Shown: positions 43,001 through 49,913 of the stretch, piece after piece
Position numbering within the stretch: position 1 is the first letter of the stretch
Layout: every line of letters starts with the position of its first letter
Assembly: GCA_964389025.1 (NCBI GenBank)
Contig: CAYMCQ010000008.1
Span: 1-64,000, forward strand
Reading direction: 5' to 3'
DNA from: CAYMCQ01 sp964389025
GTDB lineage: Bacteria; Verrucomicrobiota; Verrucomicrobiia; Limisphaerales; CAYMCQ01
DNA: 64,000 bases
Notes under the pieces: generated by a model
What the model was told of the DNA's origin: nothing
Seen by the model: the letters and a program-made list of their open reading frames with translations, nothing else
Databases searched by the model: none
Translations under genes and position numbers: made by a program

Positions 43001-44077
43001 TACGAGATAGGCAGTGCCGTCGTTATCAACCAAAAGGCCATAACCGCCCGAGCCGAAGGAGAAAAGCTCACCGCCACCAATATCTTGCGACGCGATTGAG
43101 GCATCGGACCGCTTGATCCAAGCCTCGATGCTAAAGTTTTGTAATTGCAGATTGGTCTGATTGGCGAGTTGAACTCCGTCATTGTTGCCGTCGAACACAA
43201 AACCCTGACCGACCCGGCCCGAACCGTAGGTCGTGTTCCCAGCCAGCGTGCCGTTGTTGCTCCCGACTGAATCCAATGCATTGCCTTCCCCTTTCCACCA
43301 GCCCACCAAACCCGAGGGCGGTGTGGCGCACGGCGGCGGCGGATTCAGGCATTTCCCTGAACTACCGGCATTGTAGATGGATTGGACTTCGTTGGTCCCA
43401 AGAGCGCGGTTATAAACGCTCACCTCGTCAACCATGCCGAGGAAACTGTTCGCCAAATTGTCACCACGCGCACCGATGGCAGGTGGTGTCGCGAAAGTAA
43501 AGGTCGCGGCATAGGAGGCCGCCGGGTAAGCCACTCCCTCAAGATAGAACACCACGGTCGTTCCGGATTTGGTCACGGCCAGATGATGCCAATTGGTGTC
43601 CGTAATCTGAAAGCTGCTGGCGATGCTGCTGGCGTTGTTCTTTACGAGATAGGCAGTGCCGTCGTTATCAACCAAAAGGCCATAACCGCCCGAGCCGAAG
43701 GAGAAAAGCTCACCGCCACCGAGATCCTGGGATGCGATACTGACACTTGATCGTCGAATCCAAGCTTCAATCGTGAAGTTCTGCAATTGCAAGTTAGTGG
43801 AGTTGGCAAGCTGAACCGCGTCTCCGCCGCCGTCAAAAACAAATGCCTGCCCCACACGACCAGCACTGTAGGTCGCATTTCCAGCCAGCGTGCCGTTGTT
43901 GGTTCCAGCCGAGTCCAATGCATTGTTTTCGCCTTTCCACCAGCCCACCAATCCCGATGGCGGAGTCGCACAGTTTGTCTGGGCTGAAACATTGGTCGCG
44001 ACGGCGCAACACACAACCATCCCGAGCGTGACTGCTGACGTGAACCTTACGAACAACGAAGCCAAGAGAGTTTTCAT
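37037..44077 (-). CDS. giant secreted LamG/Ig-like repeat protein
   Basis: About 2346 residues. A signal peptide (MKTLLASLFVRF...NVSAQ, about 1-32) is followed by seven LamG (concanavalin-like) domains, each opening CxTPPSGLV(G/S)WW and ending YNAGSxGKC, roughly at 43975-43345, 43330-42700, 42690-42010, 42000-41320, 41310-40670, 40400-39770 and 39480-38870. Ig-like domains (TQPQ...GESATFNVTATG...YQW) follow the fifth and sixth LamG, and three more lie at 38860-38050. The last ~330 residues are a separate beta-rich domain. LamG and Ig domains bind glycans or act as adhesion spacers, so a surface or secreted adhesin is likely. ATG 44077 was chosen because AGGA lies 7 bp upstream; 44083 is also possible. 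LamG copies five and seven are nearly identical at DNA level. Confidence 0.9.
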   Translation of the reverse strand: MKTLLASLFVRFTSAVTLGMVVCCAVATNVSAQTNCATPPSGLVGWWKGENNALDSAGTNNGTLAGNATYSAGRVGQAFVFDGGGDAVQLANSTNLQLQNFTIEAWIRRSSVSIASQDLGGGELFSFGSGGYGLLVDNDGTAYLVKNNASSIASSFQITDTNWHHLAVTKSGTTVVFYLEGVAYPAASYAATFTFATPPAIGARGDNLANSFLGMVDEVSVYNRALGTNEVQSIYNAGSSGKCLNPPPPCATPPSGLVGWWKGEGNALDSVGSNNGTLAGNTTYGSGRVGQGFVFDGNNDGVQLANQTNLQLQNFSIEAWIKRSDASIASQDIGGGELFSFGSGGYGLLVDNDGTAYLVKNNASSVPSSFQITDTNWHHLAVTKSGTNVVFYLEGVAYPAAPYVVTFTFTTPAAVGARGDNLANSFLGVVDEVSVYNRPLTAGEIQSIYNAGSAGKCAPPPPCVTPPSGLVSWWRGEGNALDHIGGNNGEFVNNVTFTNGRVGQGFLFDGVNSYMRVPHHPSLNFSNAVTVEFWYNDLGSSGSYYDLVAKTDLGGFNNGPINFTVQVEHAGSRGVQLSFNDPTVGGGHEFSAYLPVPTAGAFHHLAATFRQSDATHVEMRTFIDGQLVKTLAVVANFSNAVNALPVTIGGKSTGDFLRGVIDEVSLYNRALSEAEIQSIYNASSSGKCVPPPCVTPPSGLVSWWKAENNALDSVGTNNGTLTGGITFTNGKVGQTFNLDGVDDHVVVADAPSLNFGPGQDFSIEAWIQPQVSSTSFDVMTIVDKRNAPNTSQGIGYEVAVIGGRLECRISDSIDDPGTSFGAAGPDLRDGLFHHVAVTIVRNSTTGGHYYVDGVEVLTFNPTVEPGNLSNDQPLRIGKHPTPSVSAFFKGKIDEVSIYNRALSTNDVQAIYNAGSAGKCAPPPPPPCVTPPSGLVSWWRGQNNAMDQISGNNGTNVGNAAFGPGRVGQGFVFDGNGDGVDIGNPANLQLQNFTIETWIKRASPSRATQGPQLNGTMFSGPNGGYGLGLWDDGRLLLSKIGVSGVFSTTVITDTNTFHHVAVTKSGANVFFYVDGVAESVGPYDPGFVFNGPMAIGARGGDYGTSFFGSIDEVSVYNRALSTNEIQSIYNAGSAGKCVVVVPPLITTQPQNKTVVVGESATFNVTATGTQPLSYQWRMGGTNIAGATASSLVLTNVQFANAGTYSVVVSNVADTATSSNAVLTVNPPPPCATPPSGLVGWWKGENNALDSSGTNNGTLAGNTTFGAARVGQGFVFDGNGDGVNVGNPPNLQLQNFTIETWIKRANASRATQGASLNGTMFAGPGEGYAFGLWDDGRIFLSKVGISAVFSTLTITDINTFHHVAVTKSGNNVVLYVDGVAESVGPYDPGFAFNGPMAVGARGGDYAGSFFGSIDEVSIYNRALSIGEIQSIYNAGGSGKCAIPPAIAAQPQNTMAVVGESATFNVTATGTQPLSYQWSFNGTNLAGATTSSLPLMNVQFSQAGSYAVVVTNVLGSVTSSNAVLTVNPPPPCVTPPSGLVSWWRGQNNAMDQVSGNNGTNVGNATFGPGRVGQGFVFDGNGDGVDIGNPANLQLQNFTIETWIKRASPSRATQGPQLNGTMFSGPNGGYGLGLWDDGRLLLSKIGVSGVFSTTVITDTNTFHHVAVTKSGANVFFYVDGVAESVGPYDPGFVFNGPMAIGARGGDYGTSFFGSIDEVSVYNRALSASEIQSIYNAGGSGKCETNLAPFITAQPTNQTVLAGGVATFAVQAGGIQPLSYQWRKNGSDLSDGGNISGATGSALNLSPVSSGDAATYDVIVANAAGSITSAPAALTVLVPPAITSQPASRTNNAGTTATFSVSVTGTSPFGYQWRKNGNNLSDGGNVSGATGSELNLSAVSSGDAATYDVVVANVAGSITSAPAALTVVIPPTIITQPQSQTNNAGATVTFNVVASGNFLTYQWRKGTADLVDGGKISGAQTAALTLANVLFSDSGGYSVVVANSAGSATSDAAALTVDVDFTKAVYNGLFYDTNGVSHESSGFFTAKTTTKGTFSAKLQLAGKKYSSSGLFNADGKAVNSIARTGLSPLTIELSLDFSGKDQITGRVTDGIWSADLTADKALFDAVTNPAPQAGRYTMNIPGNPDSAESPGGDGFGTVMVNAGGKISLKGTLGDGTKVSQKTSLSKNGQWPFYVSSYKGSGSVLSWATFTNSGIKEFSGDMSWIKKANPLAKLYAAGFTNETTVAGSFYTPPLPGNRVLNFGVATILFTGGNLSQSFSNDVALGTDNKVTNLSSNGLSLTLALPTGLFKGKATDPASGGTISFKGAVSQKDNSGSGFFPGTNQSGRVYFGE
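38922..39379. repeat. near-identical internal duplication, LamG copy 7
   Basis: This ~458-bp segment appears to match 40728-41185 base for base, offset 1806 bp. The identity includes third codon positions, since the translations in other frames also agree. Identity falls off just beyond 39380 (GACGCGG here, GACGCGA there). Confidence 0.85.
40728..41185. repeat. near-identical internal duplication, LamG copy 5
   Basis: Partner of 38922-39379, same strand, offset 1806 bp. The other LamG copies (for example that at 39770-40400) differ at many silent positions, so the identity is specific to these two. Confidence 0.85.
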
Positions 44078-44345
44078 AATCATTCCTGTTCTTAATGCGG
44101 CTGGCATTCGGAGATAGCCTTTCCCCCCCAAATACAACGCCACGTCTAGTGTTTAGGAGCATTCCTGTCAATAGCAAAATCGCTAGACATCCTTTGGTAA
44201 ATGGTTATCGGATTTTGTGTCGAAAAAATTTCAAATTAGGACATCACTAAGTGAAGCGCTAATTCTTGAGTTTCTCTTTGAGATTGAACAATGCCGTTGA
44301 ACACGCAATGCTCCGCCCGTCGCCGCACTATGCCGCAACTGTGAC

Positions 44346-47123
44346 ATGACACAAAATCGTTTCAGCAAACCATCCCAGGGAATATTCTTCCTTTGTCTCG
44401 TTGTGGTGATTCTGGCGCTTTTCCACAACAGTCTGCTTCCGGGCAAAGTAATTTTTTCCAATGACGGCCCGCTTGGCGCAATGAGCCAGGACGCCGTAAA
44501 AATGCCGTCAGCTTTCACCGGCGTTTGGTATGATCTGAATACGATTGGCGTTAATGGTGGAACTTCTCTTCCCAGCTTCACCCAATTTTTGTTCTGGCTG
44601 TTGACTCCCGTTTACCAGGCAAAATTTCTCGTTCCGATCTGCCTTTTGTTTCTGGGGATGGGCGCGTGGTTTTTTTTCCGGCAGCTTGGTTTGACGCCGC
44701 TGGCTTGCGCGCTCGGCGGCATTGCGGCGATGCTGAATTCCGCTTTTTTTTCAGCCGCCTGCTGGGGCGTGCCGCCGGTTTGCGTGGCCATCGGGATGAG
44801 TTACTGGGCAATGGGGTTGCTCATGGATACGACCTCGCCCCGTCGCTGGCTGAAAACGGCGCTTGCAGGACTGGCCGTCGGCATCGGCGTGGCAGACGCA
44901 GCCGATGTGGGCGCCATTTTCAGCGTGTGCGTGACTGCGTTTCTGGTTTACCAATCCTTCACGAGGGAGGGGACGCTGTGGAAAAATGTGACGCTCGGCG
45001 TTGCCCGTCTAGGGGTGGTCGCTTTGTTCGCGCTCTTTATTGCGGCGCAAGCGGTGTCTGTTCTCGTGGCCACCAACATCAAGGGCGTGGCGGGCACGCA
45101 ACAGGACGCGCGGACGAAAGAACAACGATGGGACTTCGCCACACAGTGGAGTCTTCCCAAAAGGGAGGCGCTGACATATTTGATTCCCGGACTTTTCGGT
45201 TACAGGATGGATACGGCCGATGGCGGCAATTATTGGGGCGCGGCAGGCCGCGACCCGGCATGGGACCGCTATTTTGAAGGCGTGAAAAAAGGGAAAGAAG
45301 TCCCGCAACCGGCCTCGGGCATGGGCGGCTTGCGCCAGACGGGCGGTGGAGGTTATTCGGGGTTGATGGTCGTGATCGTCGGCGTGTGGGCCGCATTGCA
45401 GGGCTGGCGAAAGAAGGATTCGGTTTTCGGAATCGCGAACCGGAAGTTCATCTGGTTCTGGTCGGCCGTGTGCGTGCTTTCACTGCTGGTGGCGTTTGGC
45501 CGGCACGCGCCGTTCTACCAGTTGCTGTATCAACTGCCGTATTTCTCGACCATCCGCAACCCGTCCAAGTTCATGCACACGCTGAATTGGGCGCTGGTGG
45601 TGCTGTTCGCGTATGGCATTCACGGCTTGAGCCGGCGTTATCTTGAAAGTTCCACCGCCGCGTTGAACGGATTGTCCGGCCATCTGAAAAAATGGTGGGC
45701 TAAAGCGGGCGGCTTCGACAAGAAATGGACGATTGGCTGCGTCGTGTTTGTCGCCGCGAGCCTGCTGGGCTGGCTGATGTATGCTGCGAGCCGCTCTGAC
45801 GTGGAAAAATATTTGGAGACCGTGGGGTTTGATGGCGGCGGATTCCCGAAAAAGATCACCGGATTCAGTCTCAAGGAAGTGGGCTGGTATGTTTTGTTTC
45901 TGGTTCCGACTCTCGGCGTGATGATTCTTGTGTTGAGCGGGTGGTTCGCGGGCGCGCGCGCAAGACTCGGCGGAGTTCTGCTCGGCCTGCTCCTCCTTGG
46001 CGACCTCGGGCGCGCGAACCTGCCGTGGATCAACTACGTCAACTACAAACAAAAGAATGCGGCGAACCCGGCGATTGATTTCCTGCGGCAAAAACCTTAC
46101 GAGGGCCGCGTAACGCTGTTTCCGCTGGACAGCTTTTTGCGGCTGGATCGGTTGCCGCCCGATTTGGCGCCGCTGGCGAGGCAGTATGAGCAGCTTGCCG
46201 CGCTTTACCGCTACGAATGGATGCAACATCACTTCCTGTATTACAACGTCCAGTGCCTGGACATCATCCAGATGCCGCGAATGCCGGAGGATCTGGCGCT
46301 CTATCAGGGCACGGTTTCGAGGGCGGGTTGGCGGTATTGGGAACTGACCAACACGCGGTATTTTCTCGGCCCGGCGGCATTGCTGCCGCTGTTCAACCAA
46401 CAACCCGACTCGCCGATGAAACAATTCCGCGTGGTGATGCAATTCGACATCGCGGCCAAGCCCGGCATTTCAAATCCGACGCGCTATGAGGAACTCACCG
46501 CCGTGGCCAGCACCAACGGGCAATACGCCCTGTGGGAGTTCACCACCGCCCTGCCCCGCGCCAAACTTTTTTCGAGCTGGCAAATGCCGGCCACCGCGCC
46601 GGACGCGGCGCAGACATTGAGCGCCAGCACAAACGAGATGGATATCATCAAGACGATCGGCACGAACGATTTTCTCACATTGAAGAAACTGATTTCGCCA
46701 TCGTTCGATCCGCAGAAAACCGTTTTGCTCGCGGAGCCGCTGGCCGTTGCGCCGTCCACAGCCACCAATCAAAATCCCGGCACGGTGGAATACAGCAGTT
46801 ACTCGCCCAAGCACATCGTGCTGCGCGCCAAAGCGGAAGCCGGGTCGGTGTTGTTGTTGAACGACAAATTCGATCCAAGCTGGCAGGTGTTCGTGGATGG
46901 CAAGCAGGAGAAATTGCTCCGTTGCAATTACATCATGCGCGGAGTTTACGTGGGGCCGGGCGAGCACCGCGTGGAATTCCATTTCCGCCCGCCGATCAAG
47001 ATGCTCTATGTCAGTCTGGCCGGGGTTGCTGTTGGATTGCTGCTGCTTGTCCTCGTCGCCCTGCCGCAACGGCGGGCGGCCAGCCCGAACATTCCACACG
47101 CCGGAAGCAATGCGAAGCCGTAG
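44346..47123 (+). CDS. YfhO-like polytopic membrane protein
   Basis: The 925-residue protein has a dozen or so membrane helices in its first two thirds, starting with GIFFLCLVVVILALFHNSLL. The first extracytoplasmic loop has FSNDGPLGAMSQDAV, in the place where GT-C transferases keep acidic residues. The C-terminal ~300 residues are soluble and end with DKFDPSWQVFVDGKQEKLLR and VYVGPGEHRVEFHFRPP, the hallmark of the YfhO family, then a last membrane helix. YfhO proteins are implicated in glycosylation of lipoteichoic acid or other surface polymers in Firmicutes; the role in this lineage is unknown. It is divergent from the LamG gene with 268 bp between starts. Confidence 0.82.
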   Translation: MTQNRFSKPSQGIFFLCLVVVILALFHNSLLPGKVIFSNDGPLGAMSQDAVKMPSAFTGVWYDLNTIGVNGGTSLPSFTQFLFWLLTPVYQAKFLVPICLLFLGMGAWFFFRQLGLTPLACALGGIAAMLNSAFFSAACWGVPPVCVAIGMSYWAMGLLMDTTSPRRWLKTALAGLAVGIGVADAADVGAIFSVCVTAFLVYQSFTREGTLWKNVTLGVARLGVVALFALFIAAQAVSVLVATNIKGVAGTQQDARTKEQRWDFATQWSLPKREALTYLIPGLFGYRMDTADGGNYWGAAGRDPAWDRYFEGVKKGKEVPQPASGMGGLRQTGGGGYSGLMVVIVGVWAALQGWRKKDSVFGIANRKFIWFWSAVCVLSLLVAFGRHAPFYQLLYQLPYFSTIRNPSKFMHTLNWALVVLFAYGIHGLSRRYLESSTAALNGLSGHLKKWWAKAGGFDKKWTIGCVVFVAASLLGWLMYAASRSDVEKYLETVGFDGGGFPKKITGFSLKEVGWYVLFLVPTLGVMILVLSGWFAGARARLGGVLLGLLLLGDLGRANLPWINYVNYKQKNAANPAIDFLRQKPYEGRVTLFPLDSFLRLDRLPPDLAPLARQYEQLAALYRYEWMQHHFLYYNVQCLDIIQMPRMPEDLALYQGTVSRAGWRYWELTNTRYFLGPAALLPLFNQQPDSPMKQFRVVMQFDIAAKPGISNPTRYEELTAVASTNGQYALWEFTTALPRAKLFSSWQMPATAPDAAQTLSASTNEMDIIKTIGTNDFLTLKKLISPSFDPQKTVLLAEPLAVAPSTATNQNPGTVEYSSYSPKHIVLRAKAEAGSVLLLNDKFDPSWQVFVDGKQEKLLRCNYIMRGVYVGPGEHRVEFHFRPPIKMLYVSLAGVAVGLLLLVLVALPQRRAASPNIPHAGSNAKP

Positions 47124-47238
47124 CGCAGGTTTCCAACCTGCCGTATCGCGGATTTCCAATCCGCAGCCGTGCGAGTCGTTGCGGACATCGTGCCGGCTGG
47201 AAGTCGGCGACGCAGCAGGTTGGAAACCTGCGTTACTC
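47121..47238. repeat. palindromic repeat family E
   Basis: Arms GTAGCGCAGGTTTCCAACCT and the complement of AGGTTGGAAACCTGCGTTAC enclose a second inverted pair around GCGGATTTCCAATCCGC. It starts at the YfhO stop codon itself. One copy in the window. Confidence 0.8.
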
Positions 47239-47618
47239 CAGCGCGAGCGGCGCCAATGCGTGAACCGGCGTGAAGATTCCGGGCTGGGGCAAGTCTTTGC
47301 CTTCTGCCAAAAATCACACGAAGAATTTCCGTAACGGGCGGGTTCGGGAATGAGCTGCGCTAGAGCGGCTTAAAAAATTCTGTGGCCGAAGATTTTGTCG
47401 TTGTGTTCTCCCTCACCCCGGCCCTCTCCCGCTGGGAGAGGGAGAATCGTTCATCGTCGCACTTGAAAACAAGTGGCAGGATTTGCGGGTCAACATCGGA
47501 AAAAGCAGAGCGCGCCGGCGGTGTTCCCTCTCCCAGCGGGAGAGGGTTAGGGTGAGGGAGAGTGATTGGGGCTGACCAGTGGCTACGGTTTAATTTAAAC
47601 CGCGCCAGGCGCACAGCT
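47124..47618. other. 495-bp gene-free stretch between YfhO-like and PgpH-ectodomain genes
   Basis: Contains repeat family E (47121-47238) and the inverted pair of family F (47408-47560). The ~170 bp between them shows no ORF with family resemblance and no RNA gene I can recognise. Both flanking genes end here (convergent), so transcription terminators would be expected; the hairpins may serve. Confidence 0.7.
47408..47560. repeat. inverted-repeat element family F (MITE-like)
   Basis: Outer arms CTCCCTCACCCCGGCCCTCT at 47408 and the complement (from AGAGGGTTAGGGTGAGGGAG) ending 47560; each arm also holds a CCCTCTCCCGCTGGGAGAGG hairpin. The ~80-bp centre is unrelated. CCCTCACCC..CCCTCTCCC elements of this type are common between genes in many bacteria. 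Confidence 0.85.
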
Positions 47619-49253
47619 TCAATTCAATTCCATCTGCTCTTTCGCCTGCGCGATCTCCGATTGGGTCCGGGCCAGTTGAATTTTCGCCTTGATCAACTCG
47701 CGGTTTTCCTCGCCGCGCACGGTGAGTTCCTTTTCCAGTTCGGCGATCCGGCTTTGATACGCGGCGAGCCGTTCCTGCAACGGCGCGTTGACTTCGCGCA
47801 GGCGCGCCTCGAGCGCTGCCACGCTCATCCCGGCTTTTTCCTGCGTGTCGAGCAGCTCGGCGCGATGCCGGGCAAGCTTCATCACCAATTTGTCCTTCAG
47901 CAAATGCGCGAGGTGCGAAAGCAAACCTTCCCGCGCCGCTTTCGTGGCCGTTTCCGCGCGGGCTTCGGCGGACAACGCGCGCTGCCTCCACGCGGCTGCG
48001 GAAGCTTCATCAGCCGGCGGCAGGGCCAGCTCGCGGATTCCCGCCAGCGGCACGACAATTTTTTCCTCGCACGCCGGACAGGCGATCAACATGTCTCCCG
48101 CGTTGCCGCCTGAGAGTTTCACCGGCAGAACGCTCGCGGGAGTTTTTCGTTTCGCAAGCTGGAGAATTGCCAGCAGCAACACCAGTGAAAGCGCCGCCAC
48201 GGAAACCAGCAGCCAATGATTTTGCTGCGACTGCGCGCGCGTCGCGGCGATTTGCTGCTCCAACTGGCCGGCCTTCATTTTCTCGCGCAGTTGATCCAGC
48301 GCGGCCATGACTTTCGCGTCCACGGCCTGCCCGCTTCTCACAATGGCGTCACCCGGTTCGTAATGGTCGGCGACCCAGAGCGCGTCGGTTTTTTTCGCGC
48401 GCGCGGCCCGGGTAAGTTCAAGTTCGAGAAAACAATTTTCGCGGAGCATCGCCGCGAGAATTCTGCCGGTGTGCAGTTCTTCCGGCGGAAAACTTTTGAC
48501 CAGTTCGGTCCGCGCTCTGGTCAGCGTCAACACATTCGAGCGTTGCGTCACGAGGCTGTTTCGTTCAACGAAATCCGCGGTCAATTTTTCGCCGGCGTTC
48601 GTGGCCGGGACGATTCGGGCCTGCGGGCCGGGCTTGAAGTCCGGCGGAAAAGTGTCCGCGCGGATGTAACGTCCCGTCGCATTGCGCAATCTGGCGGCGA
48701 GCGCGGATCGGATTGTTTCGTCGGATTCGCCCTGCGCCCAGAGTTCGAGCAAATTTGTCGTGAGCGGAAGGTTTTTGTTCTGGCGCAGGAAGTTTCCGGC
48801 GAGCCGTTGGAAACGCGGCAATAAAATTTCCTTTGGCTGCGCGGCGCCGCGAGCGAAAACGGGTTCTAATTCGTTGCGAAACTCCCCGCGCCTGCCATTC
48901 ACCGCCGCGATTAGCCTGCTTTCCTCAAGCTGGTATTGAAACTCCTCGCGTTTGTAGTTCAACGTCGCCAGCAGATTGCTTTCCGCTTCATCGGCCACTC
49001 GCGGATCGAACCGAAAAATCGCCGGGACCCGGAGCGCTGCCTTTTCGCGCAAGGCTTTTGTATCGTCGGGATTGAGAACAATGAGTTTGAACGGCGCGGT
49101 GATCTCCTGCGTCGCCACGTCGCCGATTTTGTAGTCGGGAACAGAGCCAAAAAAATTAAAAGCGAAAATGAAAAAGGAAAAAACAAAAAGACCAAACCAG
49201 ACCGATTTCGTTTTGCCCTTTGCCGTTTTACTTTTTCCTTTGGCTACGGCCAT
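47619..49253 (-). CDS. PgpH-type ectodomain protein lacking the HD phosphohydrolase
   Basis: The 544-residue product has an N-terminal membrane helix (VWFGLFVFSFFIFAFNFFG) followed by an extracytoplasmic domain beginning YKIGDVATQEITAPFKLIVL and DTKALREKAALRVPAIFRFD, and later VADHYEPGDAIVRSGQAVDA. These are the recognisable first and second halves of the 7TM-HD extracellular domain of PgpH-type cyclic-di-AMP phosphodiesterases. After it comes one membrane helix (LLVSVAALSLVLLLAILQLA), a CPACEEK knuckle and a ~130-residue coiled coil, instead of seven helices and an HD domain. So it cannot be a normal phosphodiesterase. ATG 49253 overlaps the upstream gene's stop by 10 bp. Confidence 0.75.
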   Translation of the reverse strand: MAVAKGKSKTAKGKTKSVWFGLFVFSFFIFAFNFFGSVPDYKIGDVATQEITAPFKLIVLNPDDTKALREKAALRVPAIFRFDPRVADEAESNLLATLNYKREEFQYQLEESRLIAAVNGRRGEFRNELEPVFARGAAQPKEILLPRFQRLAGNFLRQNKNLPLTTNLLELWAQGESDETIRSALAARLRNATGRYIRADTFPPDFKPGPQARIVPATNAGEKLTADFVERNSLVTQRSNVLTLTRARTELVKSFPPEELHTGRILAAMLRENCFLELELTRAARAKKTDALWVADHYEPGDAIVRSGQAVDAKVMAALDQLREKMKAGQLEQQIAATRAQSQQNHWLLVSVAALSLVLLLAILQLAKRKTPASVLPVKLSGGNAGDMLIACPACEEKIVVPLAGIRELALPPADEASAAAWRQRALSAEARAETATKAAREGLLSHLAHLLKDKLVMKLARHRAELLDTQEKAGMSVAALEARLREVNAPLQERLAAYQSRIAELEKELTVRGEENRELIKAKIQLARTQSEIAQAKEQMELN

Positions 49254-49705
49254 AGAAACGATTTTTGTTCGGCGAGAAGTTCGTTGCCGTCCCAAAGCGT
49301 CGCGCGCCACGCGGTGACTTTGCCGAACTCGACGAAATCTTTTCCTTCGAGCGTCACCGCGGTCCATTTGCCGAAACCGCCGACGCGCGCCACGGATTTT
49401 TCGAGCGTGAGTTCCTTGGGCTTGTCGCCTTGCGGCGTGCCGCGCAATTCGACGCGCAGTTTCGGAGCGGTCGCGCCCCTGGCTTTCCATTCGACTTTGA
49501 AAGCGAGCGCGGCGCGCTTGTCTGGATTGTCGCGGAGGAACGCCTGATAAGCGTCCCGCTCATAAAGACTGGGCGAAAGCGAGCTGCGCCCTTTGGCGTC
49601 GAGAAATTGCGGGAGAACCTTGATGATTTTTCCGCTGGCGGCGACCGCGGAGGAATGGAACGCGAACAAACCACAAATCAGGAGGGGGAAAATTTTTCGG
49701 CGCAT
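49244..49705 (-). CDS. small exported protein of unknown function
   Basis: The 153 residues start with a signal peptide (MRRKIFPLLICGLFAFHSSA, cleavage probably after VAAS). The mature region has KIIKVLPQFLDAKGRSSLSP, LYERDAYQAFLR and a beta-rich second half including VEWKARGATAPKLRVELRG. I do not recognise the family. It precedes and overlaps the PgpH-ectodomain gene by 10 bp, so the two are translationally coupled and probably function together at the cell envelope. ATG 49705 is chosen because it begins the signal peptide; the frame is open for 33 more codons upstream. Confidence 0.7.
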   Translation of the reverse strand: MRRKIFPLLICGLFAFHSSAVAASGKIIKVLPQFLDAKGRSSLSPSLYERDAYQAFLRDNPDKRAALAFKVEWKARGATAPKLRVELRGTPQGDKPKELTLEKSVARVGGFGKWTAVTLEGKDFVEFGKVTAWRATLWDGNELLAEQKSFLWP

Positions 49706-49913
49706 GTCGGCACAATAGCGCGACGGGCCGACTGGACTCAAGACTGATTCTCCGGGCAAGGTTAAATGGTTTGGGGATGACTCCGGGCGCGCACGAAAAG
49801 GCAAACAGAGCCACGAACGCGAACGGCAGCCGGCGATTTATTTCCCCCGTCACCGCTGAAAAGAATGTCCGCGAGTTCGGGTTGGAAACTGGCGAGTGAA
49901 ATTGATGCCGGCT

